64,000 nt of DNA, taken from positions 164,287,101 to 164,351,100 of the forward strand of contig NC_053494.1 in assembly GCF_905171775.1 (NCBI RefSeq), given 5' to 3'. The notes below the pieces were generated by a model, which was not told the DNA's origin, ran no database searches, and saw only the letters and a list, made by a program, of their open reading frames with translations. This document shows positions 43,469-54,827 of the stretch, piece after piece (the first letter of the stretch is position 1; the number at the start of each line of letters is the position of its first letter). This DNA is from Rana temporaria (taxonomy: Eukaryota > Chordata > Amphibia > Anura > Ranidae). A program made the position numbers and the translations under genes.

Positions 43469-44197
43469 GGGCTAGATTCACGTAGCCCGCTGTAAGTTTG
43501 TGCGGGCGTAGCGTATGTTATTTATGCTACGCCGCCGCAACTTAGACGGGTAAGTGCAGTATTCACAAAGCACTTGCTCCGTAAGTTGCGGCGGCGTAGC
43601 GTAAATCAGCCGTCGTAAGCGCGCCAATTCAAATTTGCAAGAAGTGGGCGTGTTTTATGTAAATAAAACATGACCCCACGTAAATGACGTCTTTAACGAA
43701 CGGCGCATGCGCCGTTCGTGAAAGAATCCCAGTGTGCATGCTCGAAATTCCGCCGCAAATCGTCAATGCTTCCGACGTGGACGTAATTTACGCAAAGCCC
43801 TATTCGCGAACGACTTACGCAAAAGACGCAAAATTTGACGCTGGCCCGACGTCCATACTTAACATTGGTTGCTCCTCATATAGCAGGAGCAACGTTACGC
43901 CGGAAAAGCCTTACGCAAACAACGTAAAAAATTCCGCCGGGCGCACGTACGTTTCTGAATCGGTGTATCCAGCTTATTTGCATATTCTACACTGAAATCA
44001 ACGGAAGCGCCACCTAGCGGCCAGCGTAAATATGCAACTAAGATACGACGGTGTAAGAGACTTACGCCAGTCGGATCCTAGGCAAATTTTGGCGTATCTT
44101 GCTTTCTGAATACAGAAAGAAGATACGCCGGCGCAGATTTGAATTTACGCGGCGTATCAATAGATACGCCGGCGTAAATTCTCTCTGAATCTAGCCC
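43469..44197. mobile_element. Harbinger-like MITE, GGGC(C/T)AGATTC family, copy 2
   Basis: GGGCTAGATTCACG and CTGAATCTAGCCC are inverted ends, with the triplet CTT on both sides. The interior shares ACCTAGCGGCCAGCGTAAAT and GAACGGCGCATGCGCCGTTC with copy 1, in opposite orientation. It is rich in ACGCCG and TACG words. Confidence 0.82.
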
Positions 44198-44428
44198 CTT
44201 GTCTTTAACCCCCCCGGAAAAAAAACAGTACCTGTATAATTTTACCTTTTGCCCTAAATTCCTTTTAGGTATGGGTGCCCATACTGTAGCTGTATATCTG
44301 CAGTGTTAGATCATCCAACGCTATAAAAATACAAAACCCCCTAAAGATCCCTCAAGGGTTAATATACAAACAGTGAAATTATGAATCATATGTGAAATAC
44401 GCATCCAAAAGAATAATAATAACAGTGC

Positions 44429-45890
44429 TTAAAGGGGTTGTAAAGGTACAATTTTTTCCCCCTAAATAGCTTCCTTTACCTTAGTGCAGTCCTCCTTCAC
44501 TTACCTCATCCTTCCATTTGGCTTTTAACCACTTGACCACCGGGCCTATTTTGGCACTTCTCTCCTTCATGTAAAAATCTAAATTTTTTTGCTAGAAAAT
44601 TAATCAGAACCCCCAAACATTATATATTTTTTTTAGCAGACATCCTAGGGAATAAAATGGCAGTCATTGCAACTTTTTTTCTCGCACGGTATTTGCGCAA
44701 TAATTTTTCAAACACCTTTTTTTGGGAAAAAAATGGTTTCATGAATTAAAAAATAACAAAACAGTAAAGTTAGCCCAATTTTTTTGTATAATGTGAACGA
44801 TGATGTTACGCCGAGTAAATAGATACCTAACATGTCACGCTTTAAAATTGCGCACACTCATGGAATGGCGCCAAACTTTGGTACTTCGAAATCTCCATAG
44901 GCGACGCTTTACATTTTTTTACATGTTACTATTTTCGAGTTACAGAGGAGGTCTAGTGCTAGAATTGTTGCACACGCTCTAACGCACGCGACAATACCTC
45001 ATATGTGGGGTTTGAACGGCGTTTACATATGTGGGTGGGACTGGCATGCGTGTTCGATTCTGCGCGCGAGCTACCGGGGATAGGGGCCTTAAAAAAAAAA
45101 AAAAAAAAAAAAAAAATTATTTTACTTAATTTTTTTATTTTTACACTTTTTTTTTTTTTTTTTTTGATCACTTTTATTCCTATTACAAGGAATGTAAACA
45201 TCCCTTGTAATAGGAATCAGTGTGACAGGTGCTCTTTATGGCGAGATGTGGGGTCAATAAGACCCCACATCTCTCCTCCAGGCTTACAAGCATGAGATCG
45301 GTGAAAAAACATTCACCGATCTCACACCGACAGCCGCGATTGCGGCTTTGTTTACTACCGGGTACCGGGCGTGATGTCATAATGTCGCGCCTGGGCTTCT
45401 ATGCTTCCCCAGCCCCCGCCGGCTGATTCGCTCTCCGGGCCCCCCGATGGCACGGGAGAGCCTGTAGAAACACCGGATGGCGGCGGGGGGGGGGGGGGGA
45501 CATCCCATCCCGCTGCCTATAAGAACGATCAAGCGGCGGAACTGCCGATTTGATCGTTCTTATTGTACACAGAATCGCCGGCTGAAGACGGTGATATCTG
45601 AATGGTGCCTGTAGCTGCAGGCATCATTCAGATATCACCGCACAAACAGAGGACGTATTTTCTCGTAGTGGTTAAATGTCCTTATTACTTCTGAGAAATC
45701 CTCACTTCCTGTTCTTCTGTCTGTAACTCCGCACAGTAATGCAAGGCTTTCTCCCTGGTGTGGAGTGTTGTGCTCGCCCCCTCCCTTGGACTACAGGAGA
45801 GTCATGACGCCCACTAACACACAGCTCCTTTCTCTATCTGCAACGTAGAGAGCATCCTGACTCTCCTGTAGTCCAGGCCCAGTAGTCAGA
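44429..45890. mobile_element. TTAA-type MITE (AGGGGTTGTAAAGG end), interrupted
   Basis: The left end follows TTAA (44429-44432) and resembles the right end of the element at 27392-27884 read inward (AGGGGTTGTAAAG). It continues after the nested element with TCCTTATTACTTCTGAG and CTGTAGTCCA, near 45850. The right terminus was not found, so it is probably truncated. Confidence 0.6.
44529..45671. mobile_element. TTAA-flanked MITE, CCACTTG ends, copy 2
   Basis: Flanked by TTAA (44525-44528, 45672-45675). Ends CCACTTGACCACCGGGCC and TTCTCGTAGTGG. The interior holds an A-run at 45089-45115, T-runs, GGAATGTAAACATCCCTTGT palindromes, and hairpins at 45240-45280 (GATGTGGGGTC) and 45515-45560 (AGAACGATCAA). 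It is a relative of 32519-33527. Confidence 0.78.
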
Positions 45891-46501
45891 CTGGGTCTGC
45901 ATTGCTAAAGAGGTTTTACGCTATCCGTCCTAGAGGGAGGAAGCCGTCGAGTGAAGTACCTGTCTGGAGAGCACCCAGCACGAGGCTGGTACACTCAGGG
46001 GAGGTCTGAACTTCATTGGAGGACCTATCACTACTGAAAGGTTGAGCAGTGATCGCCCGTCAGTTACCTGATTATACAAGTTATTACTTTGAGAAGAGAT
46101 CCGGGTGCTTAATCTTAAACTGAAAGGATTCTGGACCAATCGTATCTCCACCTTTGGGAAGGTCAGTGGCAGAGACTGTACAGAACGTGTGACGCCCTGG
46201 CTGCTAGGACTAGTGAGAGAGGCCTATCCAGGGGCACATTACCCACTCTGGCTAGAGTGGCGAAGAGAGTTTATGTTTGGGAGCAGGAGTGCTTCCTATC
46301 AACCTACTATCTAGACCCTATCTCACCTCTTCAACCTATTGTTCGTTCTTTTACCATGTTCGGTAAATAAAGCAGAGAAAGAGGAATGCAACATGTGGAC
46401 ATTGACATTGTTTCAGCTCTCATCCAGTACCCTAGACGGCAGAGAAACAGAGGTAACGTGCCACCAAAACTAAACCAGCAGCTCCTTCGGGGGTAGTGCT
46501 A
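45891..46501. mobile_element. Possible LTR fragment
   Basis: The segment has an AATAAAG polyadenylation-like signal near 46366 and ends GGGGGTAGTGCTACA, similar to the LTR-like ends at 36898-38528. The left border and target duplication were not found, so this is a weak call. Confidence 0.35.
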
Positions 46502-46686
46502 CATTTACATTAATCTTTTTAACAAAACCATCAACATCCTTGGATTTATGTGGAAGCCTTTTCTGTTTTTCTCCATGACCTGTGCTGGTTTCTGGTTAAA
46601 AGCCCTAAAGCTTTTAACAGGTCTGATATGTCTTCAACTGCTACAACCTATGATTCAGTTTCTCACTCTTTATTTATGTCTTTAAG

Positions 46687-46854
46687 GAACTCTTCATCGC
46701 AGCAATAGATTTCCTGAAGTTAGAGAAAGTTGAGATTGGTGGATTCCGTGGTAAAATTCTCAGTGAAGAAATCCATATTATGAGTGAAGAGTCTAATGAA
46801 ATATGGAGGCTGTTGCAGGAAAGCAAACATGACCCCCTGGATTACACAGACACT
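46687..46854 (+). CDS. Dynein heavy chain tail exon G
   Basis: It follows the acceptor atgtctttaag and ends ACT|gtaagt; 56 codons, phase 0 at both ends. The peptide begins ELFIAAIDFLKLEKVEIGGF and ends KHDPLDYTDT. The FLKLEK(I/V)E(I/L)GG block and the YDPLD-like end are typical of outer-arm heavy chain tails. It lies 5.1 kb downstream of exon F, with an intervening MITE, a possible LTR fragment and a TTAA element. Confidence 0.93.
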
Positions 46855-47758
46855 GTAAGTAAATAGTACTAAGTAAGTACTGTAAGTATATAGTATACTG
46901 TAGCTATACAATCAATAACAGTCAAATATAGTAGTATTTCTGCTTGTTATGAAGGTGAAAGTCAAAATTTTATTTTTGTCACTAAACTCTAGCAAGTAAT
47001 TACATACATAGCTGGAATACATACAGTATATGGGATAAATAACACAAACCATATATCTAAATAATACAAAAAAATGGTATATGAAACCAAAAAGTGCAAG
47101 TGGATAAATAAAGTGATAATTTTTTTTTTAAATAAATTAAAAATTAAAATTTTTTAAATATTTTATCTTAAATGATGTGTGATATCTAATAAATAAACAG
47201 TCCTGAAAAGTCCTCCAAAAAAATAAATAAGTGAGTGATTGAAACAACACAATACAGTGACTGTCTCCTGTGACTTTATGGGACAAAGTGAATCCACCAC
47301 TACATAAAGTGCAAGCTTGCCATCTGCACAAGCTTTAGAACCAGAGCCTTTGATCCTCCCAGCGCCTTCGATGGCCGATCAGGCCAGATACTCATAGAGA
47401 CTGTAGGTGTTATCCATGAGCAGCAGCCAAACATTCAAATCCACGTATTGACGTGTACCCCCATGTGACAGCAGCTCCCCGTCTTCCTTCACTAAAACGA
47501 TGTAACCTGCAAATGTTCTACGACACGCGCACTTTTTTTTCCAGTAGATGGGATATGCTTTAGTTTAGTTTCTGTTCAGCCATGACATCAGCCTACAGTA
47601 CAGCAGCATACTTGTTCAAGAACATACTTGCTGATTGGACAGTAAAGGAGTTCAGCACATGTGGACTGCAGCAAAGTATGATTGGCTAAGACTGTTAACT
47701 TTCCTTCACACCACTGCTATTGTACAAAACATTAGAGGGGGCTGATTATTTTTTCCAT
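46855..47758. other. Intron sequence after exon G
   Basis: No exon or complete repeat was recognised. A segment near 47340-47620 is moderately GC-rich but has no readable domain. Confidence 0.4.
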
Positions 47759-47762
47759 TTAA

Positions 47763-48226
47763 AGGGTCACTAAAGGAATTTTTTTTTTTTTTTTTTGCCG
47801 AAATGACTGTTTACAGGGTATAGAGACATAAAAGTTAACTGATTCATTTTAAAAATGATTACAAATAGATAAAAAATCAATCATATAATGTGCCTGTAGG
47901 TTAGTTTCACGTTTAAACTGTTTCATGTTCCTGTGAACTAGAGAGACCCACAGAACAAAAACAAACAAATCCAGGGCAGTGTTTTGTTTTTAAAATGAAT
48001 CTGATTGGTTCTGTTAAGTTTTAGACACACAGTAATGACAGCTTAGACCTACAGTGAAAAGCTCCCAGTACCATGGTTATAAGGAGCCAGACAACCAGGA
48101 AGTGTGGAGATCAGAGCAGAATTACAGCCACTTCAAAGCAAAAACGAACAATAAGAACATGAAACCAGTACTGCAGTAAGATAAAGGAAGCTATTTAGCT
48201 AAAAAAAAAAATCCTTTAGTGATCCT
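47763..48226. mobile_element. TTAA-flanked MITE 2
   Basis: Flanked by TTAA (47759-47762, 48227-48230). The termini AGGGTCACTAAAGGA and TCCTTTAGTGATCCT are inverted repeats with one mismatch. Inner A/T runs lie next to both ends. Noncoding. Confidence 0.82.
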
Positions 48227-48230
48227 TTAA

Positions 48231-48760
48231 ATCAGGGAAATGTACCAAAACACACATCAATGCAATGTATTTTTAATTGATGAACAGCTTCATAATGCAC
48301 ATCAACACATGTTTGTGCGTGTTGATGCACATCTTAATGCACTGCCCTGCATGATAATGCATTTTTTACTTGTGTTGACATGGGCCCTAATGCATGTGTT
48401 AACGTATTTTGATGTTTTCCATTGACTTCAAATGCATTACCCAAAAACACAAATGAGTGAATTCAGCCTTAGAGCCCATTCACACTTTGCTGTTCTTGTG
48501 CTTTGCGTAAAAACACTTATGCTGTGTCATTCATTCACATGCAGTACAGTAAAGCAGACAATTAATTTGCTGCCAACACACCAGAGCAGATAAAAAAAAA
48601 CATACACGCGGCATTTTTCCGATGCAATGCTCAGCAACACACAATAGTGCAACATATTATGTTGTAGTACTCTACAACACATGTCCATATGAACAGCGTT
48701 GCCTAAGTGTGTTGGAGTTAAATTGATTAGCACCTTAACATGCTAATGCACATAATTTTC
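48231..48760. other. Intron sequence, possible decayed MITE
   Basis: It is rich in AATGCA and TTGATGCACAT words, with AGAGCCCATTCACACTTTGC near 48471 resembling a MITE terminus. The other end is unclear. Confidence 0.4.
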
Positions 48761-49068
48761 AGCACAATGGTGTAGTGGTTAGCACTTTCACCTAACAACA
48801 AAAGGGTCAGTGGCTTAAATCCCAACCACAACACTACCTGCCTGGAGTTTATATGTTTTCCCTGTGCCTGCCTGGATTTCTTCCTACACTCCAAAGACAT
48901 GCTGGTAGGTTAATTGGCTCCAGTATGTTTATGTATGAATATGAGTTAGGGACTTTAGATTGTAAGCTCTTTGAGGGTAAGGACTGATGTGAATGTACAA
49001 TGTATATTTAAAGTGCTGTGTAAATTGACAGCACTGTATAAGTACCTGAAATAAAAATAATAATTGCA
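48761..49068 (+). mobile_element. tRNA-derived SINE with an L2-like tail
   Basis: A head with TGTAGTGGTTAGCACTTTC (A box region) and GGCTTAAATCCC (degenerate B box) is followed by a CAAAGACATGCTGGTAGGTT body. The tail AGATTGTAAGCTCTTTGAGG leads to AAAGTGCTGTGTAAATTGAC and TAAGTACCTGAAATAAAAAT. In the family this 3' tail is shared with L2-type LINEs, which supply the reverse transcriptase. Confidence 0.82.
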
Positions 49069-49614
49069 TTGTGTTAATTGGTGCATTGACACAGTGCAAA
49101 GGTAAAGTTCAACCCTTCTGTATTTTAACGAACACATAACTGTGTTCATTGGTGTTTTTCTTCTTTTCTGTTTCACTGGAACTAAGCTTTAGGTTTGATG
49201 ACTAATAATATTTTCTACACAAAACACATATATATCACATATATAAAGATGCCGTTAGTGAAATGAGATGTTATTGCTGACAATAAAAAGCAGCTGCATA
49301 CAATAGGCAAATGTTGGGGCAGTATATGTGGGGCTGGACGATGACAGACAACAAGCAGCGTATCCTAGAGCACCATAATGCCTCCTAAATGAAAAACAGA
49401 AACCCAAAGTCTACAATATGCAATTTTGTACAGCATGCAATAATTTCAGAGCACAATATCTATATACATGCTGATACAACACACCATGACACCAGTCTTA
49501 CACAAGAAACACAATTTGGATCAGCTGTTCTCCACAAATGTATCCACCACTAACAAACTATACATGTACGTGCTGCTAAGTACATCAGGATAGTTTTATG
49601 TAAAAGTGATGTTG
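49069..49614. other. Intron sequence without recognised elements
   Basis: It is AT-rich with no exon or repeat ends that I can name. Confidence 0.4.
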
Positions 49615-49618
49615 TTAA

Positions 49619-50130
49619 AGCGGGGGTTCACCCTATAAAAAAAATATATATATTTTTTTTCTTCTAGCATAAAATTCGGCATAGTAGCGCGAGCTACAGT
49701 ATGCCTGTCTTAATTTTTTTATCCCCGTACTCACTGTGTAATCGTACATAGACGATTCCGACTACCCACGGGGAATGGGCGTTCCAATCCAGACGGAAGG
49801 TGATTGACGGCCGGCTCTGGCGCGTCACGCTTCTCCGGAAATAGCCAAAATAGGCTTGGCTCTTCACGGCGCCTGCGCATAGCCTGTGCGCAGGCGCCGT
49901 GAAGAGCCGAGACCTACTCCGGCTGTCTTCGGGGAGCGTGACGTGCCAGAGCCGGCCGTCAATCACCCTCCCTCTTGCTAGGAACGCCCATTCCCCGCGG
50001 CAGACGGAATCGTCTATGTACGATTACACAGTGAGTACGGGGATAAAAAAATTAAGACAGGCATACTGTAGCTCGCGCTACTATGCCGAATTTTATGCTG
50101 AAATGTTGTTCTGCAGGGTGAACCACCGCT
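49619..50130. mobile_element. TTAA-flanked foldback MITE
   Basis: Flanked by TTAA (49615-49618, 50131-50134). AGCGGGGGTTCACCCT and AGGGTGAACCACCGCT are the ends, and the whole element folds into one near-perfect stem of about 240 bp with its tip at about 49890 (GGCGCCTGCGCATAGCCTGT). Mismatches cluster near 49790-49850. Confidence 0.9.
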
Positions 50131-50145
50131 TTAACAAAGATTTAA

Positions 50146-50859
50146 GGGCCAGATTCACAAAAGAGATATGACGGCGTATCTCCTGATACGCCGTCGTATC
50201 TCTGTGATCCGCCCGTCCTAACTATGCGGCTGATTCATAGAATCAGTTACGCATAGATAGCCCTAAGATCCGACAGGTGTAATTGACTTACACTGTCGGA
50301 TCTTAGGATGCAATTCTATGCCGGCCGCTAGGTGGCGAGGCCATTACGGTCGGCGTAGAATATGCAAATGACTAGTTACGGCGATCCACGAACGTCCGCG
50401 TTACCCGTCGCTCTAACTTTACGTAGTTTCCGTCGAGATACGTGTCGTAAAATTAGGGCTGAGCCCTAGGTGTTCTAAGCCATGTTAAGTATGGCCGTCG
50501 TTCCCGCGTCAAAATTTAAAAAATCACGTCGTTTGCGTAAGTCGTCCGTGAATGGCGATTTACGTTAACGTCTAAACAAATGACGTCCATGCGACGTCAT
50601 TTAGCGCAATGCACGTTGGGTAATTTTCCCGACGGAGCATGCGCAGTACGTTCGGCGCGGGAACGCGCCTAATTTAAATGGTGCCCGCCCCATTTGAATT
50701 GGGCAGGCTTGCGCCGAGCGCATTTACGTTACACAGCCGCAAGTTTACAGGTAAGTGCTTTGTGAATCAGGCACTTACGCTGCAAACTTGCGGCGGTGTA
50801 ACGTAAATGGATTACGTTACGCCGCTGCTGTGTAGCAGAAATGTATGTGAATCTGGCCC
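50146..50859. mobile_element. Harbinger-like MITE, GGGCCAGATTC family, copy 3
   Basis: GGGCCAGATTCACA and TGTGAATCTGGCCC-like ends, flanked by TAA and TAT. The interior has GGCCGCTAGGTGGCGAGGCC, AATATGCAAATGACTAG and the hairpin word CGTCGTATC near the left end. Confidence 0.84.
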
Positions 50860-51014
50860 TATGTGTCTAGTAGTTCATAGAGTTAACCACTACATATGCA
50901 ATTCAATAAACATGCCTTTGTAAAGGACCAATAATGTTTAAACATAAACTTATATAAATAATTGAATACATGAATCACTTTTCATAATGTTTACTGAAGC
51001 ACAGTATATACAAT

Positions 51015-51886
51015 GGGCCAGATTCACAGACATTTGCACTTGCGCCGCGTATCAGTGATACGCTACGCCGCCGTATCTTACCTGGTGGAATTTCGAATCC
51101 ACAGCGATTTTGCGCCGTAAGTTACGGCGGCGTAGTGTTTTTCTGGTGGCATTTGAAATTGGGCGGGTTGGGGGCGTGATTCATTTAAATGAAGCGCGTC
51201 CCCGCGCCGAATGAACTGCACATACTCCGTTTTGAAATTTCCCGGCGTGCTTTGCACGAAATGATGTTGCACCAACGTAATTTTTTGAACTTAGACGTGA
51301 GTTACGTCCTTTCCTATTCACGGACGACTTACGCAAAAAAATCATTTTTTTTTAATTTGACGAGGGAACGACGGCCATACTTTAACATGGCAAGTCTATC
51401 TATACGCCACAAAATAGCAGCTTTAACTATACGCCGGGAAAAGCCGACTAGCGACGACGTAATAGAATGCGACGGCCGCACGTACGTTCGTGCATCGACG
51501 GAAAAAGCTAATTAGCATACCCGACGCGGAAAACGACGCAAACTCCACCCAGTGGGCGCCAAAGTATTGCACCTACCATCCGAAGGCGTACAAAGCCGAC
51601 TAGCGACGACGTAATAGAATGCGACGGCCGCACGTACGTTCGTGCATCGACGGAAAAAGCTAATTAGCATACCCGACGCGGAAAACGACGCAAACTCCAC
51701 CCAGTGGGCGCCAAAGTATTGCACCTACCATCCGAAGGCGTACAAAGCCGTACGCCTGTCGGATCGAAGCCAGAAGCCGTCGTATCTTGGTTTGAGGATT
51801 CAAACTAAAGATACGACGCGGGTAATTTGAAAGTACGCCGGTGTATCAGTAGATACGCCGGCGTACTTGCTCTGTGAATCTGGCCC
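51015..51886. mobile_element. Harbinger-like MITE, GGGCCAGATTC family, copy 4
   Basis: GGGCCAGATTCACAGA and TCTGTGAATCTGGCCC are perfect inverted ends, flanked by AAT on both sides (51012-51014, 51887-51889). It contains an exact 152-bp tandem duplication at 51440-51743. Noncoding. Confidence 0.88.
51440..51743. repeat. Exact 152-bp tandem duplication inside MITE copy 4
   Basis: The block starting AAAGCCGACTAGCGACGACG at 51440 recurs at 51592 with no difference I can see, and the seven-base start AAAGCCG occurs a third time at 51744. Confidence 0.92.
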
Positions 51887-51889
51887 AAT

Positions 51890-52735
51890 ACGTTTTTAGA
51901 TTACACAACATTTGTGATAAAACTGTTATTATGGGGCAGTAATTTCCGACACACAGCGTGTTTCATGTTGGGTAATGTCATTGAAGGACAGTGCAAATGA
52001 CCTGCCTACAGACTCTGCCCTGCCAGAGATGGCTGGAGATAATACAGTACAGTGCACACTGCAAATGTTAATAGAACATCTAAAGACACATCGGTCTAAC
52101 TTTCAGATACTAGATCAACAGTTCTGAACCTGAACATTTCTCAAATTATTCGTCTTTCTGTATCATTGTGGTGGTAATTGGATACACTTATCTGTCTCTA
52201 TTGGCTTATACATTCAAGCTGAACCACAAATATCAACACATATTTGTTATACTCCTGTCTAACATAAAAAATATTTGTAATATTATATTAAAAAAACAAA
52301 AAATGTCAGTCCACATATAAGTGATATCTTAGTTATAGGTGGGATCTTCTCTATAGTATAGGTGGGATCTTACAGGCTTAATCATCCCCTGGCTTCGGTC
52401 ATGGTGAGATTTCCTTGACATACCATGACATCTGCATACGTGCTTCTGTCAGTCACTTGTAAAATGCCAGAAAATTCATATTTTTCAGAAAGAGAGAGTT
52501 CAGCAATGGCAGCCTAAGTGCTTCCTCAGTACAGGTGTTATTCAAAGACAATCTGTCATTTAGATTTCTTGCAAAAATTGCTTCTCTCTCGATACTCTGT
52601 CCGTGCCCTTTGCAACCTTTTCCCCTGCTACTCCAAGTCCAGCATCATTCTGCTGACTTCCAGGGAACTCAAACTGTCAGGCACACACCCCTTGACCATT
52701 GCACGACACCCTGGGCTGTCATGTAATATGCTTGA
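51890..52735. other. Intron sequence without recognised elements
   Basis: A GATCTTCTCTATAGTATAGG segment is tandemly suggestive near 52340-52370, but nothing can be named. Confidence 0.4.
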
Positions 52736-52985
52736 TGCCTCGTATACACGAGGCATGACCGCTTTTGGCCGGGAAAACCGGCCGTGTGTATGCTCCATTG
52801 TAGTTTTCCCGACAGGAAAACCGTCAGGAAAAATTAGAACATGTTCTCTTTTTCCCGCCGGTTTTTAAGCCGGCAGTTTACCTATGGGGAAAACCTGCGG
52901 TGGAGCATACACACGGCCGGGTTTCCCGACCAAAGCTCTCATGGCAGTTTTCCTGTCAGGAAACCCGGCCGTGTGTAGGGGGAAA
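52736..52985. mobile_element. Harbinger-like MITE, right end uncertain
   Basis: TGCCTCGTATACACGAGGCA opens the element and GGCCGTGTGTAGGGGG lies near its right end. Internal palindromes pair GGAGCATACACACGGCCGG with GGCCGTGTGTATGCTCC, and AAATTAGAACATGTTCTC is shared in part with the MITE at 33759-34029. The right terminus has decayed. Confidence 0.6.
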
Positions 52986-53474
52986 AAAGCTACTGAGCAG
53001 GTTCTCGGTTTTCCCCTCGGTTTTCCCGGCTGAATTTTTACCGTTTTTTTTCAGCCAGAGTTCAGCCATCTCCTTGCTGACTGCTTAATTTTGTCAGTTG
53101 TAAATACAGAAGCTCTGCATCTGTAATTACAAGTGATAGCGCTCCTCTCCCGGCGGCCGCTTAGACCCCTCCCTCCTCTTCACATCAATCTCTATAGGAG
53201 AGCAGAGGGGGGAGGAGGCAGTGAATCTACACAGGCAGAAGCTCCTCCTCACTGGCACAATACATGAACACACTGTAAGTGCTCCTCTGCAGCCTCACTC
53301 TCTGAAATTTTCTAGGTGGTGGGAGAGGAAATGGGGCAGAAGAAAAGCTCTGTACTCGTTTCTGTTATAACATTTTGTAAATAAGTAAGTTTTCTCCTTC
53401 ACTGATGGGCACTGATGAGGCTGAACTGCCGGGCACTGATAAGGTGGCACTGATGAGCATTGATTAGGTGGCAC

Positions 53475-54827
53475 CAGGCCCGGACTGACCATAGGGCACA
53501 TCAGGCACTTGCAGGGCCAAGGCAGCTGGGCTGCTCTTTGAGCCCACACAGCTCACTTGACCTCTACATGGCTGCCAGTTCAGCTCATCCGTCTGCGCCG
53601 GGGACACGGAAACATGACGGGGAGGAGCTAGAGGAGACACTTTTGGCCTCTCCACAGCCGCCAGCATAGTTCAGCTGTCGGCACGGGGGGCGTGGCCATG
53701 CAGGGGGAGGAGCTAGAGGAGACACCTGCTGCAGACACCATGGAGCCGAATCAGAGAGAACGTGAGTGTGACCCCCTGTAACCTGGATAGGAGGAGCGGT
53801 GGGGGTGGCTGCATATAGAAGAATCATTCTCTCCATTCCTTCTGCAGCTTCTAAATGACTACGAAAGGGAGAGGAGGAGAAGCAGGCATTCAGAGGCTGC
53901 AGGAGGAATGGAGAGAATGATACTTCTGTATCAGCCACTCCCACCACTCCTCCTATCCTACTTCTTTCTGTTGCCCCCCGTGCTCCCCCTGCTCTCTGCC
54001 TCCCCCTCAGTGCTCTCCAGCCCCCAATGCTCTCCACCTCCCCCCAGTTCTCTCGAGCCCCCCTAGTGCTCTCTGCCTCCCCCATGTTCTCTACCTCCCC
54101 CCATATTTTCTGCCTCCCCCATGCTCTTAAGCCCCCTCCCAGTGCTCTCCGGCCTCTCCAGTGCTCTCCGTCTCCCCCAGTTCTCTCAAGCCCCCCTAGT
54201 GCTCTCTGCCTCCCCCATGTTCTCTGCCTCTCCCATGTTCTCTGCCTTTCCCCATATTTTCTGCCTCCCCCATGCTCTTAAGCCCCCCCAGTGCTCTCTG
54301 GCCTCTCCAGTGCTCTCCGTCCCCCAGTTCTATCGAGCCCCCTAGTGTTCTCTGCCTCCACCCATGCTCTACACCTCCCCCTCAGTGCTCTCCAGTCCCC
54401 CAGTGCTTTTTGCCTCCCCTCAGTGCTCTCGAGCCTCCTGTGCTCTCTGCCTTCCTCCCTGAGCTCGCTGCCTCCCCCTGTGCTCTCCACCTCCCTGTGC
54501 TCTCTGCCTCCTTCCATGCTCTCCACCTCCCCCAGTGCTCTCCGGTTCCCCAGTACTCCCCGCCTCCCCCATGCTCTCTGCCTTCTCCAGTGCTCTCCGG
54601 TACCCCCCTGTGCTCTTCACCCCAACCCGTGTTCTCTGGCTTCCTCCCTGTGCTTTCTGCCCCCCCATTCTTTTTACCGGCCCCCTCGCCCCCTCACCTG
54701 TGCGGGGTTCCCCCCGCCTCTCCCAGGGGATCCGTCAGGATGAAGAGTGGGGAAGGAGCCGGTTAACATGTCATGGGCTGCTCAGTCCAAAATTCCCAGG
54801 CCTAACTTTTGTCCCAGTCCAGGCCTT
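53475..54827. mobile_element. hAT-type element with a CCCCAGTGCTCTC minisatellite
   Basis: CAGGCCCGGACTG and CAGTCCAGGCCTT are imperfect inverted ends, flanked by GGTGGCAC on both sides (53467-53474, 54828-54835). The target is itself a repeat containing GGTGGCAC, so the duplication is weaker evidence than elsewhere. The body contains GGGAGGAGCTAGAGGAGACA twice and a pyrimidine-rich minisatellite at 53965-54690. Confidence 0.7.
53965..54690. repeat. Pyrimidine-rich minisatellite
   Basis: Irregular 18-24 bp units based on GCCTCCCCCATGCTCTC, CCCCAGTGCTCTC and TCTGCCTCCCC. The long proline/serine/leucine-rich plus frames and glutamate/glycine-rich minus frames across it are repeat artefacts. 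Confidence 0.9.

Noticed and set aside
43684..43995. 103-codon frame
   Set aside because: It is contained within the GGGCTAGATTC MITE copy; the sequence recurs as noncoding DNA in the other copies.
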